Shown: positions 7,157-13,889 of the stretch, in pieces
Position numbering within the stretch: the stretch's first letter is position 1
Layout: each line of letters opens with the position of its first letter
NCBI GenBank assembly: GCA_052170475.1
Contig: JBQNAL010000025.1
Location: 1-20,582 of the forward strand
Direction of reading: 5' to 3'
DNA from: CAJPQU01 sp052170475
GTDB taxonomy: Bacteria > Bacillota > Negativicutes > Selenomonadales > Selenomonadaceae
Length of the DNA: 20,582 nucleotides
Notes under the pieces: model-generated
Seen by the model: the letters and a program-made list of their open reading frames with translations, nothing else
Database searches by the model: none
Told to the model about the DNA's origin: nothing
Position numbers and translations under genes: made by a program

Positions 7157-8455
7157 ATGGGACTCATTAAGGCAGCGATGGGCGCTGCGGGCGGCGTGTT
7201 GGCAGATCAGTGGAAAGAGTTCTTCTACTGCGACGCCCTCGATGTGGACATCTTGGTGGCAAAGGGGCAAAAGCGCACCAGTGGGCGCAGCTCCAATACC
7301 AGCGGCGAGGAGAACATCATCTCCAACGGCTCCGGCATCGCCGTCGCCAACGGCCAGTGCATGATCATCGTCGAGCAGGGAAAAGTGGTGGAGATCTGCG
7401 CCGAGCCTGGGGAATACACCTACGACACTTCGTCGGAGCCGACGGTCTTTGAGGGCGACCTCGGCACCAGCATCGGCGAGGTCTTTAAGCGCATCGGAAA
7501 GCGCTTCACCTACGGCGGCGACACGGCGAAGGATCAGCGCATTTACTACTTCAACACGAAGGAAATTTTGGGCAACAAGTACGGGACGCCTCAGCCCATC
7601 CCCTTCCGCATCGTCGATCAGACGATCGGCCTCAACGCCACGGTGTCCATTCGCTGCTTCGGGGAGTACAGCTACCGATTGGAAAACCCGATCCTCTTTT
7701 ACACGAACGTCTGCGGCAACGTGGAGGACGTCTACGACCGCAGCGAGATCGACAGCCAGCTCAAAAGCGAGCTCTTGATGGCGCTCAATCCGACCTTTGC
7801 CAAGATCGGCGCGCAGGGGATCCGCTACGACGAGCTGCCGGGTCATACCATGGAGATCGCCGACGCCCTAAACGAGGTCTTGAGCCAGAAGTGGGGCGAG
7901 CAGCGCGGCATCAAGGTGGTATCCTTCGGTGTGTCGAGCGTCACGGCGAATCCCGAGGACGAAAAGCGCCTCAAGGATCTCCAGTTCTCGACGCCGCTCA
8001 CGAATCCTGCCATGGCGGCGGCGCGCATCGCCGGCGCACAGGCCACGGCGATGGTGGACGCCGCCAACAACGAGGGCGGCATGGGCGCGATGGGCGCTTT
8101 CATGGGCATGGGACTTGCCGGGCAAGCGGGCGGCATGAATGCCGGACAGCTCTTCGGCATGGGTCAGCAGGTCGGTCAGCCGCAGCCGCAGGCGCCGACG
8201 CCACCCCAAGGGGCGCCGGCGGCCGCCGGCTGGGCGTGCGGCTGCGGTACGCAAAACACGGGCAAGTTCTGCTCCAACTGCGGCAAGCCCCAGCCTGCGC
8301 CGGCGACGACTTGGGCGTGCGGCTGCGGCACGCAGAACACCGGGAAATTCTGCTCCAACTGCGGAAAGCCCCAGCCCGCCGGGCCTTGGACGTGCGGCTG
8401 CGGCACGCAGAACACGGGCAAATTCTGCTCCAACTGCGGAAAGCCCCAAGCCTGA
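7157..8455 (+). CDS. ydjI: SPFH-domain protein (YdjI-like) with three C-terminal zinc ribbons
   Basis: The 432-residue cytosolic protein starts MGLIKAAMGAAGGVLADQWKEFF, typical of the YdjI/'virion core protein' SPFH family. The SPFH region spans about residues 20-285 (GQCMIIVEQGKVVEI, AEPGEYTY, GLNATVSIRCFGEYSYR), then a Gly/Met-rich and Pro/Gln-rich linker. In B. subtilis YdjI is needed for membrane localisation of the phage-shock protein PspA and is encoded with YdjG and YdjH, which are also the next two genes here. The C-terminus has three near-identical zinc ribbons (359-380, 386-407, 411-432), each CGCGTQNTGKFCSNCGKPQ with CxC and CxxC knuckles; as I recall the family, one is usual. AAGGAGG sits 7 bases upstream of the start. 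No pspA is present in the window. Confidence 0.88.
   Translation: MGLIKAAMGAAGGVLADQWKEFFYCDALDVDILVAKGQKRTSGRSSNTSGEENIISNGSGIAVANGQCMIIVEQGKVVEICAEPGEYTYDTSSEPTVFEGDLGTSIGEVFKRIGKRFTYGGDTAKDQRIYYFNTKEILGNKYGTPQPIPFRIVDQTIGLNATVSIRCFGEYSYRLENPILFYTNVCGNVEDVYDRSEIDSQLKSELLMALNPTFAKIGAQGIRYDELPGHTMEIADALNEVLSQKWGEQRGIKVVSFGVSSVTANPEDEKRLKDLQFSTPLTNPAMAAARIAGAQATAMVDAANNEGGMGAMGAFMGMGLAGQAGGMNAGQLFGMGQQVGQPQPQAPTPPQGAPAAAGWACGCGTQNTGKFCSNCGKPQPAPATTWACGCGTQNTGKFCSNCGKPQPAGPWTCGCGTQNTGKFCSNCGKPQA
8231..8452 (+). repeat. Three 66-bp in-frame zinc-ribbon repeats
   Basis: Units at 8231-8296, 8312-8377 and 8387-8452 encode almost the same 22 residues and differ at only a few mostly silent bases. 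They are separated by 15-bp and 9-bp Ala/Pro-rich linkers. The nucleotide similarity implies recent internal duplication or gene conversion, and such arrays can change copy number by slippage or recombination. Confidence 0.9.
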
Positions 8456-8539
8456 CGGCAGGGCGATCGAAAAGAACATGAGGGGTCGTGGGGCGGGGTG
8501 TTCCTCGGCACACGATCCCCCCACATAAGGGAGTGATGG

Positions 8540-9646
8540 ATGATGGCAGAGACGACAGTGGCCTACAAATGCCCAAACTGCGCGGCGCCGTTGAGCTTTA
8601 AGCCGGGGGCGGAAAACGTCACCTGCGAGTATTGCAGCGCTGAGTTCACCGTGGAAACCGTTGAGAACATGTTCAAAAAGGAAGAGGAGCGGGCGGCGAA
8701 GGCGGCGCAGGCCGAGGAAACGAAGTGGGATACGGCGGGCGCGGGGGGCGAATGGGACGCGGCGGAAGCAGAAGCTCTGAAGAGCTTTACCTGTTCCGCC
8801 TGCGGTGCGACCCTCGTCTGCGACGAGAACACCATGGCCACGGAATGCTGCTACTGCGGAAATCCGACGATGGTGCCGAGCCGCTTTGACGGCATGATGA
8901 AGCCCGACTATGTGATCCCCTTCGTCAAGACGAAGAAGGACGCCGTCGCGGCGCTCAAAAAGTTCTACGAAGGCAAGATGCTGCTTCCGGCGGCCTTTAC
9001 CGCCAACAACCGTGTGGAGGACATCCAGCCCATGTACGTTCCCTTCTGGCTCTTCGACTCGGCGGTTACGGCAACCGCCAATTTCCGGGCGGAAAGCATC
9101 AATGTTTACGACACAGCGGACGAGACGGTCACCGAAACCAGCGTCTATGACTGCGAGCGGGAAGGCACCATGCGCTTTTCACGGATCCCGGTGGACGGCA
9201 GCGAGAAGATGGACGACACCTACATGGAGAGCATTGAGCCCTTCGATTACAGCGCACTTGTCCCCTTTAGCGCCAGCTATCTGACGGGCTATTTGGCGGA
9301 TAAGTACGATGTGGACGCCGAGGCCGCCGTTCCCCGCGCGGACGAGCGGGTGGAGGCCAGCGCCGTGGGGGTGCTGGCGGAAACGGTCACCGGCTACGAC
9401 AACGTCGCGGTGAAGGAGAAATACATCGCCAAGGAGGGCGGGAAAGTCACCTACGCCATGGCACCCGTCTGGATCCTTACCACGAAGTATGCCGGGAAAG
9501 CCTATACCTTCATGATGAACGGGCAGACCGGCAAGATGGTGGGCAGTCTTCCCTACGACGCGACCAAAGCGATGCTCTATCCCTTGGTTCCGGCGGCCAT
9601 CATGATTCCCATCGCCTATTTCATCGCCAAGATGGTGTTAGCCTAA
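8540..9646 (+). CDS. ydjG: Zinc-ribbon membrane-anchored protein (YdjG-like, TFIIB-type ribbon)
   Basis: The 368-residue protein has two N-terminal zinc ribbons: Cys11/Cys14-Cys29/Cys32 (CPNC ... CEYC) and Cys85/Cys88 with the CCYC at 103-106. A Lys/Glu/Ala-rich segment joins them. A mixed alpha/beta region follows (PFWLFDSAVTATANFRAES; YAMAPVWILTTKYAGKAYTFMMNGQTGKMVG), and a single C-terminal membrane segment (about 345-366, LVPAAIMIPIAYFIAKMVLA) suggests tail anchoring. It matches YdjG of the B. subtilis pspA-ydjGHI operon in design. AAGGGAG (8527-8533) serves either of two adjacent ATG codons, 8540 or 8543. It lies 84 bases after the SPFH gene and 12 bases before the TPM gene. Confidence 0.83.
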   Translation: MMAETTVAYKCPNCAAPLSFKPGAENVTCEYCSAEFTVETVENMFKKEEERAAKAAQAEETKWDTAGAGGEWDAAEAEALKSFTCSACGATLVCDENTMATECCYCGNPTMVPSRFDGMMKPDYVIPFVKTKKDAVAALKKFYEGKMLLPAAFTANNRVEDIQPMYVPFWLFDSAVTATANFRAESINVYDTADETVTETSVYDCEREGTMRFSRIPVDGSEKMDDTYMESIEPFDYSALVPFSASYLTGYLADKYDVDAEAAVPRADERVEASAVGVLAETVTGYDNVAVKEKYIAKEGGKVTYAMAPVWILTTKYAGKAYTFMMNGQTGKMVGSLPYDATKAMLYPLVPAAIMIPIAYFIAKMVLA

Positions 9647-9658
9647 GGAGGGGTGAAC

Positions 9659-10510
9659 ATGAGAAGACAAGGCAGTAAAATCAGTCAATTTTTCCTGATG
9701 ATGGTCTGCGCGGTGTTCGCTCTCGCTGTCGCTTCCACGGCGGCGGCGTCCGTGGCGAATCAGATGACCGGCGGCAAGACGCCCGGCGCTTCGCCGGCCT
9801 CGGCGAACGCCCTGGTATCCGTCGCCCCAGGCATCAACATCGACGCGAAGCTTCGGAGCGATTTGGAAAAGAAATTGGCGGCCATCAACGCCAAGTACGA
9901 CGTTCACATCGGCGTGGTGTTCATGGAGAGTCTCCCCGGGGGGCGTAGCGCCGAGCAGGTGGCAAAAGGCATCGCCGAAGGCGGCAACGGCTACGAACAG
10001 GGGAGCCGGGGCAGCATGGTCTTTTTGGTGGCGGTCAAATCCCGCGATTACTACATCGGTACGGGACGGTATCTCAATAAGATCATTCCCAGTAAAACCG
10101 GCGTCAAACACATTCAGGATGAGATCCTTCCCCTCTTGAAGGACAATAAGTTCGGCGAAGCGGCGATGAAATTCGCCGAAACGGCGGAGATGGAGCTGGC
10201 CTACTACGAAAAAGAGGGCGAGCCGTACGATCCCGCGAACGGTTTCAACGGCATGGCAGCGCTTGCGGCCTTGGTCGTGGCGGGACTCACTTGGTTCGGC
10301 GTTCGCTCGCACCTCATCGGTCAGATGAGCAATGTCCGAGATGCTGCGGCAGCGGATGAGTATTTGGATGACGGCTCGTTCGACCTCACCCATGAAGATG
10401 ACACTTTCCTTTACATGAACGTCTCGTCGGTACGCAAGAGCAAGGAGAGTTCCAGCTCATCCTCTTCGGATGACAGCGGTTCTTCCGGCGGGGGCGGCGG
10501 CAAGTTTTGA
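9659..10510 (+). CDS. ydjH: TPM-domain membrane protein (YdjH-like)
   Basis: The 283-residue protein has an N-terminal hydrophobic signal or anchor (about 11-31), a TPM domain (about 52-185: IDAKLRSDLEKKLAAINAKY, HIGVVFMES, GSMVFLVAVKSRDYYIGTGR), a membrane segment (198-213, GMAALAALVVAGLTWF), and a tail with a run of serines followed by SGGGGGKF. I chose the ATG at 9659 because AGGAGG (9646-9651) is 7 bases away; the in-frame GTG at 9653 overlaps that site. As the last gene of the ydjI-ydjG-ydjH-like operon it probably works at the membrane with the other two; gene order differs from B. subtilis (G-H-I). Confidence 0.85.
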   Translation: MRRQGSKISQFFLMMVCAVFALAVASTAAASVANQMTGGKTPGASPASANALVSVAPGINIDAKLRSDLEKKLAAINAKYDVHIGVVFMESLPGGRSAEQVAKGIAEGGNGYEQGSRGSMVFLVAVKSRDYYIGTGRYLNKIIPSKTGVKHIQDEILPLLKDNKFGEAAMKFAETAEMELAYYEKEGEPYDPANGFNGMAALAALVVAGLTWFGVRSHLIGQMSNVRDAAAADEYLDDGSFDLTHEDDTFLYMNVSSVRKSKESSSSSSSDDSGSSGGGGGKF

Positions 10511-10545
10511 CCGCGCGGCAGCGGCAACCGTAAGACAAGGAGTTG

Positions 10546-10610
10546 AAAAGGGCTTATCCGTCGCGGCGGGCGTCCGGCAAACGGGCGCGGGCTTTGGATA
10601 AGCCTTTTTT
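10546..10610 (+). terminator. Intrinsic terminator of the ydjI-G-H-like operon
   Basis: GGCTTATCC (10551-10559) pairs perfectly with GGATAAGCC (10596-10604), flanked by AAAA on the left and TTTTTT (10605-10610) on the right that extend the stem. The 36-base loop is GC-rich and can itself fold. It begins about 35 bases after the ydjH-like stop. Confidence 0.88.
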
Positions 10611-10705
10611 GCCGCGAAAAGTGCGGTTGTCTGCGCGGCGAGAAACGAACGTTCCGCACAGAGGGCTCAGGTGGCGCATCGGCGGACGCTTTTTGGGGAA
10701 GCCCC

Positions 10706-11443
10706 ATGCGGCGTGTCGAGAACGACAAGGAGGTGGATGGGACGAAGCAGGCGGAGCGCAGGGAAAACGTCGGTGGCGATACGGTACCGGCACAAGCGGG
10801 CGCTTGGAGAGAGGCGGAGAGCGAGAGGGAAGCGGGGGCGGACAGCGCCTCCTTCCTCTGGTACTTCCTGCCCTTTTTGTCCGTGGTCTTTTTCTACGCC
10901 GCGCCGGGATTTCTCTTCTGGCATTTAGCGCGGCAAACGGTGCTGCACATCCTCTTGGGGCTGTTCCTTTTGGCTGTGGTGAACGGGTTGACGGCCTTCT
11001 ATCACGGTTGGCAGCGGCACGGCGCATTTTTGGAACGAGCCGCCATCCTGATGAAGTACGGACTCATTCCTTTCCACTTCGCCCTCGCCGTCGCCGCGAT
11101 GGTGAGCGGCGACTTTTCCATGGGCGCGGGATACCTTTGGGGACGAACCGTCCTCATCAGCACTTGGGATGTCCTGCTCGCCGTCTTTCTCCTTGCCTTC
11201 CTCTCCGGCATGGGCTATGCCTTGGCTGCCATTGAAACGGCGGTGGGAGAAGAGCGCCTGCATCTTTTATGGGCGCTTCTCCACGGCATCGCGCAGCTGA
11301 TTCCCCTCGTTGACCTCTTAGCGCTCATCTGGTTCATCGCTGTCCAAGAAGGGCGCGCTCGTCTCCTTTCCCTCTTCGCCCTGCTGTTCCTCTTGGCGGC
11401 GCTCGTCGCCGCGGGGCTTTTCACGCTGCGATTTTTCGGGTGA
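10706..11443 (+). CDS. Polytopic membrane protein of unknown function
   Basis: The 245-residue product has a charged N-terminal region (1-48) and then about six hydrophobic segments: SFLWYFLPFLSVVFFYAAPG, VLHILLGLFLLAVVNGL, LIPFHFALAVAAMVSG, WDVLLAVFLLAFLSGMGYAL, IAQLIPLVDLLALIWFI and LFALLFLLAALVAAGLFTL. I do not recognise the family. The start is uncertain: the ATG at 10706 has only GGGGAA upstream, while the best ribosome binding site (AAGGAGG, 10727-10733) serves no in-frame start and instead lies 3 bases before an out-of-frame ATG at 10737. It follows the operon terminator and has no clear promoter of its own. Confidence 0.7.
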   Translation: MRRVENDKEVDGTKQAERRENVGGDTVPAQAGAWREAESEREAGADSASFLWYFLPFLSVVFFYAAPGFLFWHLARQTVLHILLGLFLLAVVNGLTAFYHGWQRHGAFLERAAILMKYGLIPFHFALAVAAMVSGDFSMGAGYLWGRTVLISTWDVLLAVFLLAFLSGMGYALAAIETAVGEERLHLLWALLHGIAQLIPLVDLLALIWFIAVQEGRARLLSLFALLFLLAALVAAGLFTLRFFG

Positions 11444-11735
11444 CGGGGCGCATGTACGCCGTGCGTCGCAGTGGTTTCGAAAGCGCACAGGGATTACGGG
11501 AAGCCTCTGCACGGTCTTTGGGGGATGGGAAAAATACGCAGGCCTTGACGACTTTTTTACACGTATGCGCCTTGGTCGTCGCTGATTCAAGAGCCAATGG
11601 TTCGACGGCGAAATGCTTGCCATGGGGGAGGAATGGAAAAGCGGTTGCCCTTCTGGCAAAAAACCATTATAATAAGACATAATCCATAACATTGACCACC
11701 GTGCAGGGTCAATCTGAGAAAGCGGGGCGCAGCGC
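11444..11735. other. Intergenic region with doubtful ORF
   Basis: This 292-base gap contains a plus-strand ORF (11440-11682, 80 codons) with no ribosome binding site and no recognisable sequence, and the promoter described at 11645-11673. The ORF runs through that promoter, which argues against it. I see no RNA gene here. Confidence 0.5.
11645..11673 (+). promoter_or_regulatory. Promoter of the 76-residue membrane protein
   Basis: TTGCCC (11645-11650) and TATAAT (11668-11673) are separated by exactly 17 bp. Transcription would begin near 11680, about 56 bases before the ATG at 11736. The -35 box overlaps a small inverted repeat TTGCC/GGCAA (11645-11649, 11655-11659). Confidence 0.75.
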
Positions 11736-11966
11736 ATGCCAATATCGCCAGTCATCATCGTCGGCATTGCCATTATTCTGCTCTTTGGCGTCGGTTTGGG
11801 TCATTACGGTATGATGGCATACTATCATTTGCGTGAACATGACGATCTCGAATGGCTGTCCAACGGGCAGATCGCGAACCGCGCGACGTTGGTCATCGTT
11901 CACTTCATTTGCTTGGTCTTCATCGTGGGCGGCTTTTGGGTGATCGATCTCAGCGCCGTCCTGTAA
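11736..11966 (+). CDS. Small two-segment membrane protein, unknown function
   Basis: The 76-residue product has two hydrophobic segments, ISPVIIVGIAIILLFGVGLG (3-22) and TLVIVHFICLVFIVGGFWVI (51-70), joined by a polar loop with several charged residues (REHDDLEWLSNGQIANR). The family is not recognised. It has its own near-consensus promoter and a terminator about 90-130 bases downstream, so it appears monocistronic. Its ribosome binding site is poor (only AAAGCGGGG-like sequence upstream). It is the last GC-rich gene before the AT-rich restriction-modification island. Confidence 0.72.
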   Translation: MPISPVIIVGIAIILLFGVGLGHYGMMAYYHLREHDDLEWLSNGQIANRATLVIVHFICLVFIVGGFWVIDLSAVL

Positions 11967-12054
11967 GACAGGGGAGAATGTTCCTTTTGTGACCGATAAA
12001 AAATACCCGCCTTGGGAACGGTGTAATTTAGGGATTTTTAATCCCGGAAAAAAT

Positions 12055-12097
12055 TCGGTATAGTTTGGTATTCAATTACTGACTATGCCGATTTTTT
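12055..12097 (+). terminator. Intrinsic terminator at the left edge of the island
   Basis: TCGGTATAGT (12055-12064) pairs with ACTATGCCGA (12082-12091), with one G-T pair, and runs into TTTTTT (12092-12097), then ATTTTT. It would end transcripts from the 76-residue protein gene. A smaller stem GGGAT/ATCCC lies just upstream (12031-12045). Confidence 0.75.
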
Positions 12098-12159
12098 ATT
12101 TTTGGACAATGCAGGCGGTGTATGTTATTCTCGTAACCTCTTATCGAAGTTCTATCTTG

Positions 12160-12223
12160 CTTTTAAGGCTGTCAGCAGCGGAGATGGAGTATTCCAGATT
12201 TCCGCTGCTGACAGCCTTAAAAG
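12160..12223. repeat. Perfect 23-bp inverted repeat (long hairpin)
   Basis: Bases 12160-12182 are the exact reverse complement of 12201-12223, with an 18-base spacer. The arms contain GGCTGTCAGCAGCGGA and its complement, flanked by TTTTAA. The T-run needed for a plus-strand terminator is missing, so it is not a standard terminator. It lies between the host terminator and the promoter of the C-like regulator, at the left limit of the AT-rich region. It could be a regulatory structure, a relic of a mobile element end, or a recombination site. Confidence 0.9.
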
Positions 12224-12267
12224 GTTCGGATATGAGAAAATAGCAAGTGGTTGTTGTGTATAATCCG

Positions 12268-12296
12268 TTGTTTTAAAAACCGTCTGCTCGTATAAT
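12268..12296 (+). promoter_or_regulatory. Promoter of the C-like regulator/restriction unit
   Basis: TTGTTT (12268-12273) and a consensus TATAAT (12291-12296) are spaced by 17 bp; transcription would start near 12303, right at the ribosome binding site GGAGGT (12305-12310), giving a very short leader. C proteins usually bind inverted operators overlapping this kind of promoter; I could not identify a clear C-box by eye. A second TATAAT-like string at 12259-12264 has no -35. Confidence 0.7.
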
Positions 12297-12318
12297 ATCA
12301 AAGTGGAGGTATGTCTCT

Positions 12319-12525
12319 ATGATTACTGTTGCATTAGGAACGCGAATCCGGGAACTTCGCACAAGAACTGGACTCAGCCAAGAAAAGTTTGCATTCAAGA
12401 TAGGTATGGATAGAACTTACTTTGCTTCCGTTGAGACAGGAAAACGAAACATCGCCATCTGCAATATTAAGAAAATCGCTGACGGCCTTGATGTAACGCT
12501 CAGCGAGCTATTTGAAGGGCTGTGA
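12319..12525 (+). CDS. XRE-family regulator resembling restriction-modification C proteins
   Basis: The 68-residue protein is a single helix-turn-helix domain: LGTRIRELRTRTGLSQEKFA, then KIGMDRTYFASVETGKRNI and ADGLDVTLSELFEGL. The DRTY...E.GKRN pattern and small size are typical of C (controller) proteins that time restriction gene expression after a system enters a new host. GGAGGT lies 8 bases upstream of the ATG. The gene is followed directly by two co-directional genes, the second a probable endonuclease, which fits the C-R operon design. Its stop (TGA, 12523-12525) overlaps the GAGGTGG ribosome binding site of the next gene. Codon use is AT-rich compared with the host genes. Confidence 0.82.
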   Translation: MITVALGTRIRELRTRTGLSQEKFAFKIGMDRTYFASVETGKRNIAICNIKKIADGLDVTLSELFEGL

Positions 12526-12538
12526 GGTGGCATCGTTT

Positions 12539-12991
12539 ATGAAGATACAACAAGGAGATATATGCCCGTTGATCAAAATTAAATCGCCGTTTGGCATTGA
12601 TTTTTACAAGGAGCATATGAAGGTGATTGAGGAGAACGGTTATGTTTGGTTTTGCCGTTTTGGAAAAAATAACATGTTAAGAGATGTCTTACTCCAACAC
12701 GCGCCTTATCTCATCATCAAGGAATCCGGGATTAAAAACGGAGGGCTTTACATTGCACGCTATACAGAAATAGTTGAGGATGAGCCAAGGGACAATCAAA
12801 CGCCTCAATATTATGAATCAATAAAGCAATACCCTTCTTTATGGTTTAAATTAACCAAAATTAAGAGCTTGGACTATTCTATGCTTGCTTCTAAATTTGT
12901 AGGTAAGTCAAGCGGAGGACAAGTTGAAGGTATTCTTCGTTCCATATGTCCGGCTTTTTATATAAAAAGCGTATCCAACCTTAATTTATGA
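12539..12991 (+). CDS. Unrecognised 150-residue protein in the restriction unit, possibly PUA/EVE-like
   Basis: I do not recognise this protein with certainty. It starts MKIQQGDICPLIKIKSPFGI and is a mixed alpha/beta protein with no membrane segment. Segments such as GYVWFCRFGKNN, GGLYIARYTEIVEDEP and SLWFKLTKIKSLD recall the strand order of PUA-superfamily (EVE/ASCH-like) domains, some of which read modified bases; this is a tentative fold guess. The ATG at 12539 was preferred over an in-frame TTG at 12512 because GAGGTGG (12524-12530) lies 8 bases before it. It sits between the C-like regulator and the probable endonuclease, overlapping the latter's longest reading frame by 4 bases, so a role in the restriction system (specificity, DNA sensing or nuclease subunit) is likely. 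Confidence 0.75.
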   Translation: MKIQQGDICPLIKIKSPFGIDFYKEHMKVIEENGYVWFCRFGKNNMLRDVLLQHAPYLIIKESGIKNGGLYIARYTEIVEDEPRDNQTPQYYESIKQYPSLWFKLTKIKSLDYSMLASKFVGKSSGGQVEGILRSICPAFYIKSVSNLNL

Positions 12992-13011
12992 ATATAGAAA
13001 GGAGTACAGAC

Positions 13012-13836
13012 ATGGCTTTTATCGACGATCAATTACTGGAATTCAAATCCCTAATAGAAGATTCTATCATTACCCGTGGTGCAAAAGGCAAGGAATCAAT
13101 GATTAGGTCATCAAAACTGATCAACTTAATACATGATGCCGTAAAGAAAGGCTTTATCGATGCAGGCGTTAAGCCCGCTAACATTTATCCGCCCTTCGGA
13201 GAGACTAGACCGGAATTGAAGGTGGCAGGCTTTCTTAAACAAAAAGATCAAGATGTGTGCATAGTCCCATCCAATATTAGAAAGATGCCAACAACGATCA
13301 ACTGGGGGCCGCTTGCGTTTGAAAGAAAAAGAGATGAGTACGGATACGAGTATTCCACAAATTCTCTTGTTATTAACGTTCGCAGCCAAATGAGCAGTCT
13401 TGCTAAGAATTCAGACACTCTGTTTGAAAGGACTGTTGCCGAAGCGGAAAATCTTCACATGCGGTATCCGAAAATCGTTTTAGGAGAAGTATACCTTATT
13501 CCAGTACACGAGTATGACGATGCTTTAGTCAAATACAATGTTGTTGGATTTAAAAAGAGACAGGCGGATCTTGAACGCTATATTAGCTTCTTCAATGAAA
13601 TCAATGGCAGAGAAAGTGGTGGAGCATATTATGCGTATGAGCGATGTGCACTTTTGATCGTTGATTTTAATCGCCGGCAACCACACCTGTTTAGAAATAG
13701 CGCAGATTTAAAACAGGCGGGATATATTTCTCAGGACTTTGGCATTGAGTACTCTACACTTAACTTTCAAGATTTTTTTCCCGACCTTCTGAAGATCTAT
13801 TCAAACAGATACAACATCGAAAACCTTATCGCATAA
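13012..13836 (+). CDS. Probable type II restriction endonuclease
   Basis: The 274-residue protein has no family I can name. The assignment rests on context: it is co-directional with a C-like regulator and converges on a DNA adenine methyltransferase. Candidate PD-(D/E)XK-like elements are Glu68 (PELKV), Asp81 in a hydrophobic strand (QDVCIV) and a later strand SLVINVRSQMSS (118-129), where a Glu-x-Lys would be expected but Asn-Val-Arg is found; the following helix contains FERTVAEAENLH and then VLGEVYLIPV. The ATG at 13012 has AAAGGAG (12998-13004) 7 bases upstream; the frame also opens at 12988, overlapping the previous stop as ATGA. The sequence is AT-rich like its neighbours. Confidence 0.6.
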   Translation: MAFIDDQLLEFKSLIEDSIITRGAKGKESMIRSSKLINLIHDAVKKGFIDAGVKPANIYPPFGETRPELKVAGFLKQKDQDVCIVPSNIRKMPTTINWGPLAFERKRDEYGYEYSTNSLVINVRSQMSSLAKNSDTLFERTVAEAENLHMRYPKIVLGEVYLIPVHEYDDALVKYNVVGFKKRQADLERYISFFNEINGRESGGAYYAYERCALLIVDFNRRQPHLFRNSADLKQAGYISQDFGIEYSTLNFQDFFPDLLKIYSNRYNIENLIA

Positions 13837-13844
13837 ATGAAAGT

Positions 13845-13885
13845 ATGACGTCATTGGCGGTTTGCCTTTATTCCCATGACGTCAT
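13845..13885. terminator. Bidirectional terminator between convergent R and M units
   Basis: Two copies of the self-complementary 10-mer ATGACGTCAT (13845-13854 and 13876-13885) can pair with each other across a 21-base loop, with two further G-C pairs inside. TTTGTTT follows on the plus strand, and a T-rich stretch (ACTTTCATTT) follows on the minus strand. It lies between the stop of the probable endonuclease and the stop of the minus-strand HTH gene, where convergent transcripts must end. Because each arm is itself palindromic it could also be a paired protein-binding site. Confidence 0.6.
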
Positions 13886-13889
13886 TTGT

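Noticed and set aside
6989..7846. Long antisense ORF (285 codons) opposite the SPFH gene
   Set aside because: It mirrors GC-rich codon structure of the strongly supported plus-strand gene and lacks a ribosome binding site or recognisable protein.
8482..8520. Hairpin GGGG-CGTG/CACG-CCCC between the SPFH and zinc-ribbon genes
   Set aside because: Imperfect stem with an internal loop and no T-run; could be chance in GC-rich DNA and does not qualify as a terminator.
7868..8524. Antisense ORF opposite the zinc-ribbon repeats
   Set aside because: Its repeats are just the reverse reading of the three zinc-ribbon units.
11440..11682. 80-codon ORF after the polytopic membrane protein
   Set aside because: No ribosome binding site, no recognisable sequence, and it overlaps a near-consensus promoter.
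12240..12318. Canonical C-box operator upstream of the C-like gene
   Set aside because: I looked for paired inverted GACT/AGTC-type boxes around the promoter and found none convincing; the operator, if present, is of another type.
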